34,173 nucleotides of DNA from Chromatiales bacterium USCg_Taylor. GTDB taxonomy: Bacteria; Pseudomonadota; Gammaproteobacteria; JACCXJ01. The stretch is taken from positions 1-34,173 of the forward strand of contig MUGK01000020.1 of the NCBI GenBank assembly GCA_002007425.1, given 5' to 3'. The notes under the pieces were generated by a model that saw only the letters and a list, made by a program, of their open reading frames with translations, made no database searches and was not told the DNA's origin. The position numbers were made by a program, and so were the translations under genes. How positions within the stretch are numbered: position 1 is the stretch's first letter; each line of letters begins with the position of its first letter. Positions 9,564 through 18,986 of this stretch are shown here, in pieces.

Positions 9564-11424
9564 CTTGCCGCATCTCCGTCGTGTCGGCGCTAAGATACTG
9601 ATCCAAGAGTCTGCGCGCGATCGGTGCCGCGGCCTCGCTGCCGCTGCCCCCGTGCTCGACCACGATCGCCAGCACGATAACTGGCGCTTCCACCGGGGCA
9701 AATGCTATGAATAGGGCGTGATCACGCAGATGCTCCGGTACGTTTTTGTTGTTGATCACCTGACCTTGCTTGATTCTGAACACCTGGGAAGTACCGGTCT
9801 TCCCCGCAAACCGAAACGGCGCATCCAGGCCGACCGTTCGGGCAGTGCCATCACTACCGTGAACCACCCGTTCCATGGATTGCACGATCTGTAGCCGGTC
9901 GGCGGCCCTGATGAAGGGCGCTTCGGCCTTGGCGGGGTCCTCCACCGGAGTGCTCGTCTGAGCTCGGCGGTCAACCGTGTGGCTCACGACGCGCGGTGTA
10001 ACGCGGCGGCCGCCGTTAGCGAGCATCGCCGTGGCCGTTACGAGCTGCAAGGGTGTCGCCAACACGAATCCTTGCCCAATGCCGGTGATCAAGGTCTCCC
10101 CGGGGTACCAGGTAAGACGCCGCGACTTTCGTTTCCACGCTGGCGAGGGCAGAAGTCCGGATGCCTCACTCGGTAAATCGATTCCCGTAGGTTGTCCGAA
10201 GTTGAACCGGCTCAGATAGGCGTGCAAACGCTCGATTCCGAGATCGTGCGCCAGGCGGTAAAAATACACATCGCAGGATTGGGCGACGGCCCGCCCGAGA
10301 TCGACATGCCCGTGACCGGTCTTTTTCCAACAGCGGTATTTGTGCCGTTGCCCGGCCAGGCTGAACCAACCGGGGCACCAGCTCGCCGTCGCGGGCGTTC
10401 TCAACCCTGAGTCCAGGCCGGCCAGCGCCACGAACGGTTTGATCGTGGAACCGGGTGGATACATTCCTTGAAGCGCGCGGTTGAAAAGCGGCCGATCCGG
10501 GGAATCACGCAATGCTTTGTACTCGTCGATGCCGATACCGCCGACGAATACATTCGGATCATGCACTGGGTTACTGACCAAGGCCAATACCGCCCCGGTT
10601 CGAGGATCGGCGGCCAGCACCGCACCCCGTTTCGCACCTAGCTCCTGCAAAGCCGCACGTTGCAGCCGGGTATCGATAGACAGGTGCAGGTCCCGACCCG
10701 GTTCTGACGGCACGCGCTTCAAAACCCTGATCACGCGCCCTTCGGCGTTCACCTCCACTTCTTGATAGCCCACGCGGCCGTGGAGCATCGCTTCATAGGA
10801 TTTTTCTACGCCGGTCTTACCGATGTGGGTGGTCGCGCTGTAGTTGGAGGTGTCCAATTGCTTGGTCTCCGCCTCGTCGATCCGGCCCATGTAGCCGACG
10901 ACGTGAGCCAGCTGGGCTCCACGCGGGTAGTAGCGGCTTAAACGCGCAACAATAGCCACGCCTGGGAAACGGTGACGATCGACGACAAAGCGCGCAACGT
11001 CCTCCTCGCCGACATTACTTACTAAGGGCACCCCTTCGAACCTGCGCTTTTTGCGCACGGACCGATAGAAGGTCTTGAGATCATCGTCGCCAATCGTCAT
11101 CAACTCCCGCAGCTCACGCATGACCTTAGGGAGATCATGCGTCCTTTCCGGTACGATCTCGAGGCTGAAAGTAGGCCGGTTGTCGGCCAGCAGCACGCCC
11201 TCATGGCTGTATATAAGTCCACGTGCCGGAGCGACCGGCACGATCTTGAGCCGATTCTCTTGCGATAGCGTCTTATAGCGGTCGTGCTCGAATACCTGAA
11301 GCTTGATAAGCCTCCCGATGACCAGCAATAGCGACACGCCCATAATCACGAGCGAGGCGATGACGCGGTTACGAAAAATCCGAGTCTCGTTCGCCGAATC
11401 CGTAAGGACAAGTGGGTAAGGCAC
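9550..11424 (-). CDS. mrdA: penicillin-binding protein 2 (peptidoglycan DD-transpeptidase MrdA)
   Basis: PPGSTIKPFVAL (SxxK region), SCDVYFY (SxN-type) and FAGKTGTSQV (KTG) motifs; N-terminal TM segment; next to rodA. Confidence 0.95.
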   Translation of the reverse strand: MPYPLVLTDSANETRIFRNRVIASLVIMGVSLLLVIGRLIKLQVFEHDRYKTLSQENRLKIVPVAPARGLIYSHEGVLLADNRPTFSLEIVPERTHDLPKVMRELRELMTIGDDDLKTFYRSVRKKRRFEGVPLVSNVGEEDVARFVVDRHRFPGVAIVARLSRYYPRGAQLAHVVGYMGRIDEAETKQLDTSNYSATTHIGKTGVEKSYEAMLHGRVGYQEVEVNAEGRVIRVLKRVPSEPGRDLHLSIDTRLQRAALQELGAKRGAVLAADPRTGAVLALVSNPVHDPNVFVGGIGIDEYKALRDSPDRPLFNRALQGMYPPGSTIKPFVALAGLDSGLRTPATASWCPGWFSLAGQRHKYRCWKKTGHGHVDLGRAVAQSCDVYFYRLAHDLGIERLHAYLSRFNFGQPTGIDLPSEASGLLPSPAWKRKSRRLTWYPGETLITGIGQGFVLATPLQLVTATAMLANGGRRVTPRVVSHTVDRRAQTSTPVEDPAKAEAPFIRAADRLQIVQSMERVVHGSDGTARTVGLDAPFRFAGKTGTSQVFRIKQGQVINNKNVPEHLRDHALFIAFAPVEAPVIVLAIVVEHGGSGSEAAAPIARRLLDQYLSADTTEMRQVGGG

Positions 11425-11462
11425 CTGTATACTAACTTACCGGAGCCCGCGGGTGAAACCAG

Positions 11463-11951
11463 TTAGACGATGCCGTGTTTGCGGCGCATATCGCGCAGCA
11501 CCAGATAGAGCCATGGCCAGAACACCATGGTCGAGATGACGGGCAACCAGTGGATCGCATAGTTCGGGGTTAAGCCCATGATTCCTTGGACCCAGGATTT
11601 CAATAGCGCATTGGTTGCGACTAGCAGACCCACGCATAAGGACTGTTGAAACCATGAAAAGGCACGCAAGCGCCGGTGATTCGTCACGGTGAGGTAGGCG
11701 ATGATCGCGAACCCGGCGGCGTGTTGCCCAAGCAGACTCCCCTCCAAGGCGTCGAGGACCAGCCCGATAACCCAAGCGGCGCCGATACCGACGCGGTCCG
11801 GCACGGCCATGCACCAATAGATCAACACCATGACCGTCCACGCGGGCCGCCACGCCACCGCCCAGTCAGGCAGGGGCATGAGCGTGAGTACGATCGCCGC
11901 CAGCAAGGTCACCGGAATAGCCCAAGCCGATCCGCCTTGTTCCGCCATCAT
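11463..11951 (-). CDS. mreD: rod shape-determining protein MreD
   Basis: Small polytopic membrane protein between mreC and mrdA; typical MreD hydrophobic pattern. Confidence 0.88.
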   Translation of the reverse strand: MMAEQGGSAWAIPVTLLAAIVLTLMPLPDWAVAWRPAWTVMVLIYWCMAVPDRVGIGAAWVIGLVLDALEGSLLGQHAAGFAIIAYLTVTNHRRLRAFSWFQQSLCVGLLVATNALLKSWVQGIMGLTPNYAIHWLPVISTMVFWPWLYLVLRDMRRKHGIV

Positions 11952-12823
11952 TGAAACGCAATACTCTCTCTGGACGATGGATGGTCGGGGCTCTGGCGCC
12001 TGTCAGGCCAAAGCAAAAGGACCTCCCGCGCCTGTTCGACCTTCGCGCTTGCGACGGCCATGACCTTCGCGAAAGGTTCACCCGGATCAACGCTGATTAC
12101 GGTCACCACGCCCACCGGGTAGCCGGCCGGAAAACGCCCATCAAGGCCCGAAGAGACGATTAAATCCCCGCGTTTCACATCGGCATTCAACGGTACGTGC
12201 GCGAGCTCCAGACCATCGGCTGAACCGCTGCCACTGGCGATGGCGCGCACGCCGCTGCGATTGATTTGCACCGGCAAGGCATGACTGATATCGGTGATCA
12301 GCAAGGCCGTGGATGAAATCGGATTCACATGGATGATCTGCCCCATGATGCCGTCCCCATCGATGATCGGTTGACCTTGATAGACGCCCTGCTGGCTGCC
12401 CTTGTCGAGCACGGCGGTTCGGCTGGGCGAGACCAGCTCCAAGGCGATTACATCGGCTACCAACACCCGCTCGCTCACCTCCAGCGACGATTCCAGCAGC
12501 TCCCGCAAGCGCATGTTTTCCGCTTCCAACGCCGCAAACCGCTGGGAACGTGTCTTAAGCATCAAGTTTTGCCTGCGCAGGCGCCGATTCTCGGCGATTA
12601 AGCTAGTTTGGGTTACGAGTGTTTTACGCACCCCGCGAACGATTTCCTGCGGAAGGTTTACAACGTACTGAAGCGGATACACCACGAGCGAGAGGGCCCC
12701 GCGTACGTTCTCCAGCTGCTCGCGCTGATGGTCGACGATCATCAAGCCGAGCGATGTCAGCAACAGCAGGCCAAGACGTAACCTGAGCAGCGGCCCGCGC
12801 CGAAATAGGGTCTTTTCCGCCAC
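11948..12823 (-). CDS. mreC: rod shape-determining protein MreC
   Basis: N-terminal TM, coiled coil, and VLDKGSQQGVYQGQPIID...GVVTVISVDPGEPFAKVMAVASAKVEQAREVLLLW. Confidence 0.95.
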   Translation of the reverse strand: MAEKTLFRRGPLLRLRLGLLLLTSLGLMIVDHQREQLENVRGALSLVVYPLQYVVNLPQEIVRGVRKTLVTQTSLIAENRRLRRQNLMLKTRSQRFAALEAENMRLRELLESSLEVSERVLVADVIALELVSPSRTAVLDKGSQQGVYQGQPIIDGDGIMGQIIHVNPISSTALLITDISHALPVQINRSGVRAIASGSGSADGLELAHVPLNADVKRGDLIVSSGLDGRFPAGYPVGVVTVISVDPGEPFAKVMAVASAKVEQAREVLLLWPDRRQSPDHPSSRESIAFQ

Positions 12824-12847
12824 AATCCCTCCGTGCCGTGTTGACGC

Positions 12848-13894
12848 TTACTCTAACGATAAAACCTCGGGACCGAGCTCATCGATCAGTTCCAGTACGC
12901 GCCCACCACCGCGCGCGACGCAGGTGAGCGGGTCCTCGGCAATCACCACCGGGATGCCGGTTTCTTCTTTCAGCAACCGATCGAAGTCCCGGAGCAAGGC
13001 GCCTCCACCGGTTAGCACCATGCCCCGCTCCGAGACGTCCGAGGCGAGCTCCGGCGGTGTCTTTTCCAGGGATGTCTTCACGGCGCTTACGATTCCTGAC
13101 AAGGGCTCCTGCAAGGCCTCCAAGATCTCGTTGCTGTTCAGGGTGAAGCTGCGGGGCAGCCCTTCGGCAAGATTCCTACCCCGTACCTCCATTTCCCTCA
13201 CCTCATCGCCGGGATAGGCGCAACCTATCGTGTGCTTGATGCGCTCGGCGGTCGCATCCCCAATCAGGGTCCCGTAGTTACGACGCACATAATTGATGAT
13301 CGCGTCGTCCAATCGATCGCCGCCGATACGCACGGAATCTGCAAATACAATGCCGTTAAGGGATATAATCGCAACCTCGGAGGTGCCACCGCCGATATCC
13401 AAGACCATGGAACCGCTGGCATCGCTGACCGGCAACCCGGCGCCGATGGCCGCGGCCAAAGGCTCTTCCAGCAGGTAGACATCGCGCGCGCCCGCTCCGG
13501 CGGCTGATTCGCGGATGGCCCGCCGCTCCACCTGTGTCGATCCGCAGGGTACACACACCACGACCCGCGGGCTTGGTTTCAAGAAGCGATTTCCATGGAC
13601 CTTATGCATAAAGTGCTGCAGCATTTTTTCGGTGATGGTAAAATCCGCGATGACCCCATCCTTGAGCGGACGCGTCGCGGTGATATTGCCCGGCGTGCGC
13701 CCCAACATGCGCTTGGCCTCGGTGCCGACGGCTGCGATACTCTTTTGGTTGGAATGATTCGAGTTCTGCCGAATGGCCACGACCGAGGGCTCGTTCAGAA
13801 CGACGCCCTTTCCGCGCATGTAGATGAGCGTATTTGCCGTCCCCAGATCGATGGATAGGTCGTTCGAAAAAAATCCGCGCAATCGGCTAAGCAT
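12848..13894 (-). CDS. mreB: rod shape-determining actin homologue MreB
   Basis: [39 protein letters not shown] and [14 protein letters not shown] motifs. Confidence 0.98.
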   Translation of the reverse strand: MLSRLRGFFSNDLSIDLGTANTLIYMRGKGVVLNEPSVVAIRQNSNHSNQKSIAAVGTEAKRMLGRTPGNITATRPLKDGVIADFTITEKMLQHFMHKVHGNRFLKPSPRVVVCVPCGSTQVERRAIRESAAGAGARDVYLLEEPLAAAIGAGLPVSDASGSMVLDIGGGTSEVAIISLNGIVFADSVRIGGDRLDDAIINYVRRNYGTLIGDATAERIKHTIGCAYPGDEVREMEVRGRNLAEGLPRSFTLNSNEILEALQEPLSGIVSAVKTSLEKTPPELASDVSERGMVLTGGGALLRDFDRLLKEETGIPVVIAEDPLTCVARGGGRVLELIDELGPEVLSLE

Positions 13895-14065
13895 ACCAGA
13901 CGCAACTCGCGAATGCGGGCGGCGAAAACCGGCCCGGTGCGATTAAGATCCACGCACTAAACGTTTTCCCAGTCAACGTATGTGTCACTGTAGCAGTCGC
14001 CAAGGTTTCGAGCAAGCTTGTGGCTGTGGTAAATTTGGGATCCCGGACCCGCATGGCGAGCTAAA

Positions 14066-14356
14066 ATGACCCTGGAAAAAACGGACGTGGAGAGAATCGC
14101 GTGGTTGGCGCGGTTAAAGCTGAGTGACAACGACATTCCCGAGGTTGCGCGGCAGCTTTCCAGTATCCTGGCCTTGGTCGAACAAATGAACACCGTGGAT
14201 ACAGTCAGCGTCGCACCGCTCGCCCATCCTCTGGAGCTGAGCCTGAAACTCCGCGACGACGTGGTCACGGAAGGAAATCAGAGAGAGACGTTTCAAGCGC
14301 TTGCCTCACACGTGGAGGCGGGGCTTTATTGTGTCCCGAAGGTGATAGATACCTAG
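14066..14356 (+). CDS. gatC: Asp/Glu-tRNA amidotransferase subunit C
   Basis: [16 protein letters not shown]...[16 protein letters not shown]; directly upstream of gatA. Confidence 0.93.
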   Translation: MTLEKTDVERIAWLARLKLSDNDIPEVARQLSSILALVEQMNTVDTVSVAPLAHPLELSLKLRDDVVTEGNQRETFQALASHVEAGLYCVPKVIDT

Positions 14357-14363
14357 TCGCCGG

Positions 14364-15818
14364 ATGCATAAAAATTCCCTAATCCAATTGTCGCGGGCCC
14401 TCGATCGGCGCGAGATCTCGAGTGTTGAGCTGACCGAGATCTACCTCGATCGCATCGCGCGCATGGACGGGAAATACAATAGCTTCATCACGGTCACCGC
14501 GGAGCTCGCGCGCGCTCAAGCCAGGGAGGCCGATCAACGGCGACAGGCGGGTAACAATGGACCGCTCACGGGCATCCCGATCGCGCACAAAGACATTTTT
14601 TGTACGCGCGGCGTCAAGACCTCCTGCGGCTCGCGAATGCTGGACAACTTTATCGCTCCCTACGATGCAACGGTCGTCGAAAAGCTCCGGCGGGCCGGTA
14701 TGGTGATGCTCGGCAAGACCAATATGGATGAATTCGCCATGGGATCGTCCACCGAGACCAGTTTTTACGGACCCGTGCGCAACCCTTGGGACCTCGAGCG
14801 CGTGCCGGGGGGCTCGTCCGGCGGCTCCGCATGCGTCGTGGCGGCCCGCTTGGCGCCCGCCGCCACCGGCACCGACACCGGCGGGTCTATTCGCCAACCC
14901 GCGGCCCTCTGCGGTCTTACCGGCATTAAGCCCACTTATGGGACCGTGTCCCGCTATGGGATGATCGCCTATGCATCGAGCCTCGATCAAGGCGGACCGA
15001 TCGCCCGTTCCGCAGAGGATGCGGCGCTATTGCTCACCGCCATGGCAGGCTTCGATGCGCGGGATTCGACCTCCGCCGAGCGCCCGGCCGAAGACTACTC
15101 GACACACCTCGAGGACTCGATCGAGGGACTCCGAATCGGGCTCCCGCGCGAATTCTTCGGAGAAGGGCTAGACTCCCAAATCGGCGCCGTGATCGAATCC
15201 GCAGTTAAACAATTTGAACGCCTGGGGGCGGTCGTTGCCGAGATTTCACTCCCCAATACCCGCCTGTCCATCCCGGCGTACTATGTGGTTGCGCCGGCCG
15301 AATGCTCTTCCAACCTCGCCCGTTTCGATGGCGTACGTTACGGCTACCGTTGCGATGATGCGGCGGATATCAACGATCTCTTTTCCCGCTCCCGCGGGGA
15401 GGGGTTCGGCGCCGAGGTCAAGCGGCGCATCATGATCGGAACCTATGCTCTCTCGGCCGGTTACTACGATGCTTACTACCTCAAGGCGCAGCGGATCCGG
15501 CGACTCATCCGCGATGACTTTCACCGGGCCTTCGCGGAGGCCGATGTGATCCTCTGCCCGACCTCGCCGACCGTCGCCTTCAAGCTCGGTGAAAAGACCG
15601 ACGATCCGGTCACGATGTATCTCTCCGACATCTATACGATTTCGATCAATCTGGCGGGATTACCGGCCCTCTCGCTGCCAGCGGGCTTTGTCGGGCGTCT
15701 TCCCGTGGGATTACAGCTCATCGGCGATCACTTCGGCGAAGCCCGGTTATTAAACGCGGCCCACCGCTACCAGCAGGCGACAGACTGGCACCTGCGTGCG
15801 CCCGAAGGGTGCGGTTGA
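14364..15818 (+). CDS. gatA: Asp/Glu-tRNA amidotransferase subunit A
   Basis: Amidase signature [36 protein letters not shown]. Confidence 0.98.
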   Translation: MHKNSLIQLSRALDRREISSVELTEIYLDRIARMDGKYNSFITVTAELARAQAREADQRRQAGNNGPLTGIPIAHKDIFCTRGVKTSCGSRMLDNFIAPYDATVVEKLRRAGMVMLGKTNMDEFAMGSSTETSFYGPVRNPWDLERVPGGSSGGSACVVAARLAPAATGTDTGGSIRQPAALCGLTGIKPTYGTVSRYGMIAYASSLDQGGPIARSAEDAALLLTAMAGFDARDSTSAERPAEDYSTHLEDSIEGLRIGLPREFFGEGLDSQIGAVIESAVKQFERLGAVVAEISLPNTRLSIPAYYVVAPAECSSNLARFDGVRYGYRCDDAADINDLFSRSRGEGFGAEVKRRIMIGTYALSAGYYDAYYLKAQRIRRLIRDDFHRAFAEADVILCPTSPTVAFKLGEKTDDPVTMYLSDIYTISINLAGLPALSLPAGFVGRLPVGLQLIGDHFGEARLLNAAHRYQQATDWHLRAPEGCG

Positions 15819-15819
15819 A

Positions 15820-17236
15820 ATGGATTGGGAACCGGTTATCGGACTCGAAATTCACGCGCAGCTCGCGACAAGGAGCAAGATCTTTTCCGGGGCTGCCACC
15901 GCGTACGGCGCCCTTCCGAATACGCAGGCCTGCGGCGTCGATCTGGGGCTGCCCGGGGTGCTGCCGGTGCTCAATAAAGAAGCCGTGAGGATGGCGGTGA
16001 AGTTCGGACTCGCGATCCATGCGGACATCAGCCGGCGATCGGTATTCGCCCGCAAGAACTATTTCTACCCCGATCTCCCCAAAGGCTATCAGATCAGCCA
16101 GTATGAGATCCCCATCGTTGGACGGGGATCGATCGAGATCGAGGGCGAAAATGGCGCCGTTATGCGCATTGGCATCACGCGGGCGCATCTCGAAGAGGAT
16201 GCGGGAAAATCGCTGCATGAAGCCGTTCACGGAATGTCGGGCATCGACTTGAACCGGGCGGGAACGCCGCTGCTTGAAATCGTCTCGGAGCCGGAGCTAC
16301 GTTCGGCCAAGCAAGCCGTCGCCTACATGAAAAAGATCCATAGCTTAGTCCGGTATCTCGAAATCTGCGATGGAAACATGCAGGAAGGCTCGTTCCGCTG
16401 TGACGCCAACGTCTCGGTCCGCCCGCGAGGACAAACCAAGTTCGGGACTCGGGCCGAAATTAAAAACCTGAACTCGTTTCGGTTTGTCGAGCGGGCCATC
16501 AATTACGAGATCCAACGGCAGATCGACTTGCTTGGATCCGGCGGGCGGGTCGTCCAGGAGACCAGGCTCTACGATGCCGAACGCGGCGAGACCCGTTCGA
16601 TGCGCTTAAAAGAAGAGGCCAACGATTATCGGTATTTTCCCGATCCCGATCTCTTACCCTTGGAGCTCAGCGAAGAATTCATCGCCGGGGTCGAGGCCAC
16701 GCTACCCGAGCTGCCCGATGCCAAGAAACACCGGTTCATGGCGGAGTTCGGGTTGTCCGCCTATGACGCAGCGCTGCTGACGGCGAACCGGGAGACCGCG
16801 GACTATTTCGAGGCCACCGTTACGGCCTCCGGCGGTCAGGCCAAGCTATCCGCCAACTGGGTAATGGGCGAAGTGATGGCCGCGCTTAACCGTGAGAGCA
16901 AAGACATCACCCAAAGCCCCATCAGCCCGACGCTGCTCGGGGGCTTGGTCCGGCGGATTGCCGACAACACGATCGTTCGAAGCAATGTGGAACGGCGCAG
17001 GCGATGCCGACACTATCATCGGTACGAAAGGCCTTAAGCAAGTCACCGATACGGCCGCGATTGCGGCGATGATCGAGGAAGTACTGCAAGGGAATCCGTC
17101 GCAAGTCAGTCAATACCGCCAAGGCAAAGAGCAATTGCTGGCCTTCTTCGTCGGGCAGGCCATGAAGAAATCCAAGGGCAAAGCCAACCCGCAGCAGATC
17201 AATGCGATCCTCAAACAGAAGCTAGAAAATCCCTGA
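15820..17236 (+). pseudogene. gatB: Asp/Glu-tRNA amidotransferase subunit B, reading frame disrupted near 16975
   Basis: [33 protein letters not shown] and YRYFPDPDL motifs up to RRIADNTI; the tail continues in another frame ([26 protein letters not shown]...[27 protein letters not shown]). Confidence 0.9.
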
Positions 17237-17320
17237 ACCGCCGGTGGTTGTTACGTTGGTACCTGAGCTTATTGACAGGTTCAGAAAACTAGTAGTCAGT
17301 CAACTTGATTCTGATAGATA

Positions 17321-17421
17321 CTCCTTCCCCCTGCCAGGGGGAAGGTTGGGATGGGGGTTGAGAGCTTGGGAAATGCTCGGCGCCCCACCCCACCCTCGCC
17401 CTCCCCCTACCAGGAGGAGGG
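17321..17421. repeat. intergenic imperfect inverted-repeat element, about 101 bp
   Basis: Left tccttccccctgccagggggaaggttgggatggggg matches the reverse complement of the right end (tccctcctcctggtagggggagggcgagggtggggtgggg). Confidence 0.75.
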
Positions 17422-17473
17422 AATGAACTGCGTATTCCATGAGTATCAGACTTACTAGGGCGGCGCACCCGCC

Positions 17474-18052
17474 CTACCCTCGTCCCGGACTCCGCGTAAG
17501 CTCCTGCAACGTTGCTAGCCACCTCGCCCAATCCGTCACAAGCCGCGATTCCGATCGGGAAGCCTCGGCTCCGAAGACATCCACCTGTCCAGAAGAGTGC
17601 ACGATCCATGCTTCTTGCGCACCTGCATCGAGATACAGTTGCACACGCTCTTGAAGCTCGCCATAGGTGTTCGAGGGCGACATCACTTCGATACAGAGCT
17701 CAGGCGCTTCTTGGAACGCAGCCGCCCATTCCTCCCATATGCGAACGTGGCGAGCGAGGAACGCCGTCGAACACCACACCACATCCGCGACCCGCAGACC
17801 CCCCGAGGTTACAATTGCACATTCGGTGAACGCCTTACTGCCAAGTCGGTCCTCAAGCAACCTCACCAAGCTCGAGGCGATACTCATGTGACGGGGACTT
17901 GCAGGCGGTGTCATTTCGATATGCCCCCATTTGTTGAGCTCAATCCGATACGGCAGATTGCGGAGTGTGGGATCTTCCAATACCCCCGCCCAACGTAGTA
18001 CGAGCTCGGCGGGAGCAAAGGCTTTGCGTGCAGCGGGTGAGACCACGGACAT
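17474..18052 (-). CDS. Uma2 family (DUF820) putative restriction endonuclease-like protein
   Basis: PPASPRHMSIASSLVRLLEDRL...VADVVW...PELCIEVMSPSNTYGELQERVQLYLDAGAQEAWIV, typical of the Uma2/DUF820 nuclease fold. Confidence 0.88.
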   Translation of the reverse strand: MSVVSPAARKAFAPAELVLRWAGVLEDPTLRNLPYRIELNKWGHIEMTPPASPRHMSIASSLVRLLEDRLGSKAFTECAIVTSGGLRVADVVWCSTAFLARHVRIWEEWAAAFQEAPELCIEVMSPSNTYGELQERVQLYLDAGAQEAWIVHSSGQVDVFGAEASRSESRLVTDWARWLATLQELTRSPGRG

Positions 18053-18170
18053 TAGGCTAATCTCTCAAGGTGTAGGACTCTTCATATTAGCACCCCGCCT
18101 CGATCCGTGCATGCCTCCCCGTTTTTATTCATGTCGTAGAAAAGGGGTGGATTAGCAGTTTTTTTGGCTC

Positions 18171-18212
18171 GCGTTAACCCGCCACGCGGCTAACCCCGGC
18201 GGGTTTATGCGC
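18171..18212. repeat. short palindromic hairpin repeat
   Basis: AACCCGCC (18176-18183) pairs with GGCGGGTT (18198-18205), with GC-rich flanks. Confidence 0.5.
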
Positions 18213-18255
18213 GTTAGGGATGGGATAACTTTTCCGAGGTGTTGGTAGGCCATAC

Positions 18256-18344
18256 GCCTAACGCCGCGTTGAGCCGCGCGGAGCACGGACACAAAAGGAA
18301 CGGTGCGCTGTCTCACCGCGTCGGCCTCGAAAGCGAAGTTAAGT
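18256..18344 (-). other. candidate attC-like integron cassette recombination site
   Basis: On the minus strand: ACTTAAC (RYYYAAC) ... GTTAGGC (GTTRRRY) bounding 89 bp; inner arms pair GC-TT-GAG-CCG-CGCGG with three unpaired bases on one arm; starts 1 nt after an ORF stop codon (18346-18348). Confidence 0.6.
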
Positions 18345-18345
18345 T

Positions 18346-18959
18346 TCACGCATGCGTCCATTCATGACAGACGCTATACCGTGTAGCGAAGTGCGGCTCT
18401 TGGAAAATGGACGCTTCGACCAACTCAATGAGTAGCTCGGGCCATCGCTGCTTGATGCAAACGAAGAGATCTCGTCGCTTTGCAATACTTCTGTCAGTGT
18501 CTCCGGCGCGGAGCAGAACGAAAGAATCGATGAATCTCTTTGGGGATACGACATAGGCCAAAGCGGGCTCTGGGGACGAAAAATATATGTCATCTGGTGA
18601 AGGGTCATACTCGAAACGGGAAAGACCGTCGTAAGACTTGTAAGACGCTCAAAATCGAGCCTGCCCAGAAACTCATCAGTGTTTATCTCAGAAACCACAA
18701 GAACGCGTTCGGGCGCAAAGAATGCCAACGAAGGCAACTCATCTATATAGAACACAGTTCCTTGAACCCTGCGCGTTTCGCAAAATGCCTTTGCGGAGTC
18801 GAGGGTCGAGTGTATACAACCCGGAGAGTAACGCGTTATCCAAGTGCTCCACCAAGCGTTTCTTCCGGTGGTGACATAAAAAACCTTGACGACCTTGACC
18901 GCGCGCGCCATGAAGCGAAGGTCCGCCGGCTTAGCGTTTGATGCTGTGATGAGCTGCAT
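18346..18959 (-). pseudogene. hypothetical cassette-type protein of about 202 aa, apparently frameshifted in a homopolymer
   Basis: Frame of ORF 18339-18959 reads coding-like to ...MTLHQMTYIF; sequence then continues naturally in another frame (SSPEPALAYVVSPKRFIDSFVLLRAGDTDRSIAKRRDLFVCIKQRWPELLIELVEAS...CHEWTHA*). Confidence 0.55.
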
Positions 18960-18986
18960 GTAAAACCTAACGAGCGGTAAGACGAG

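Noticed and set aside
9564-9701. ATG-initiated N-terminus of RodA
   Set aside because: Arg/Trp-rich and overlapping mrdA by about 150 nt; the membrane protein more plausibly starts at TTG 9563.
14379-14990. 203-aa minus-strand ORF opposite gatA
   Set aside because: Shadow ORF; gatA has clear amidase motifs in the same segment.
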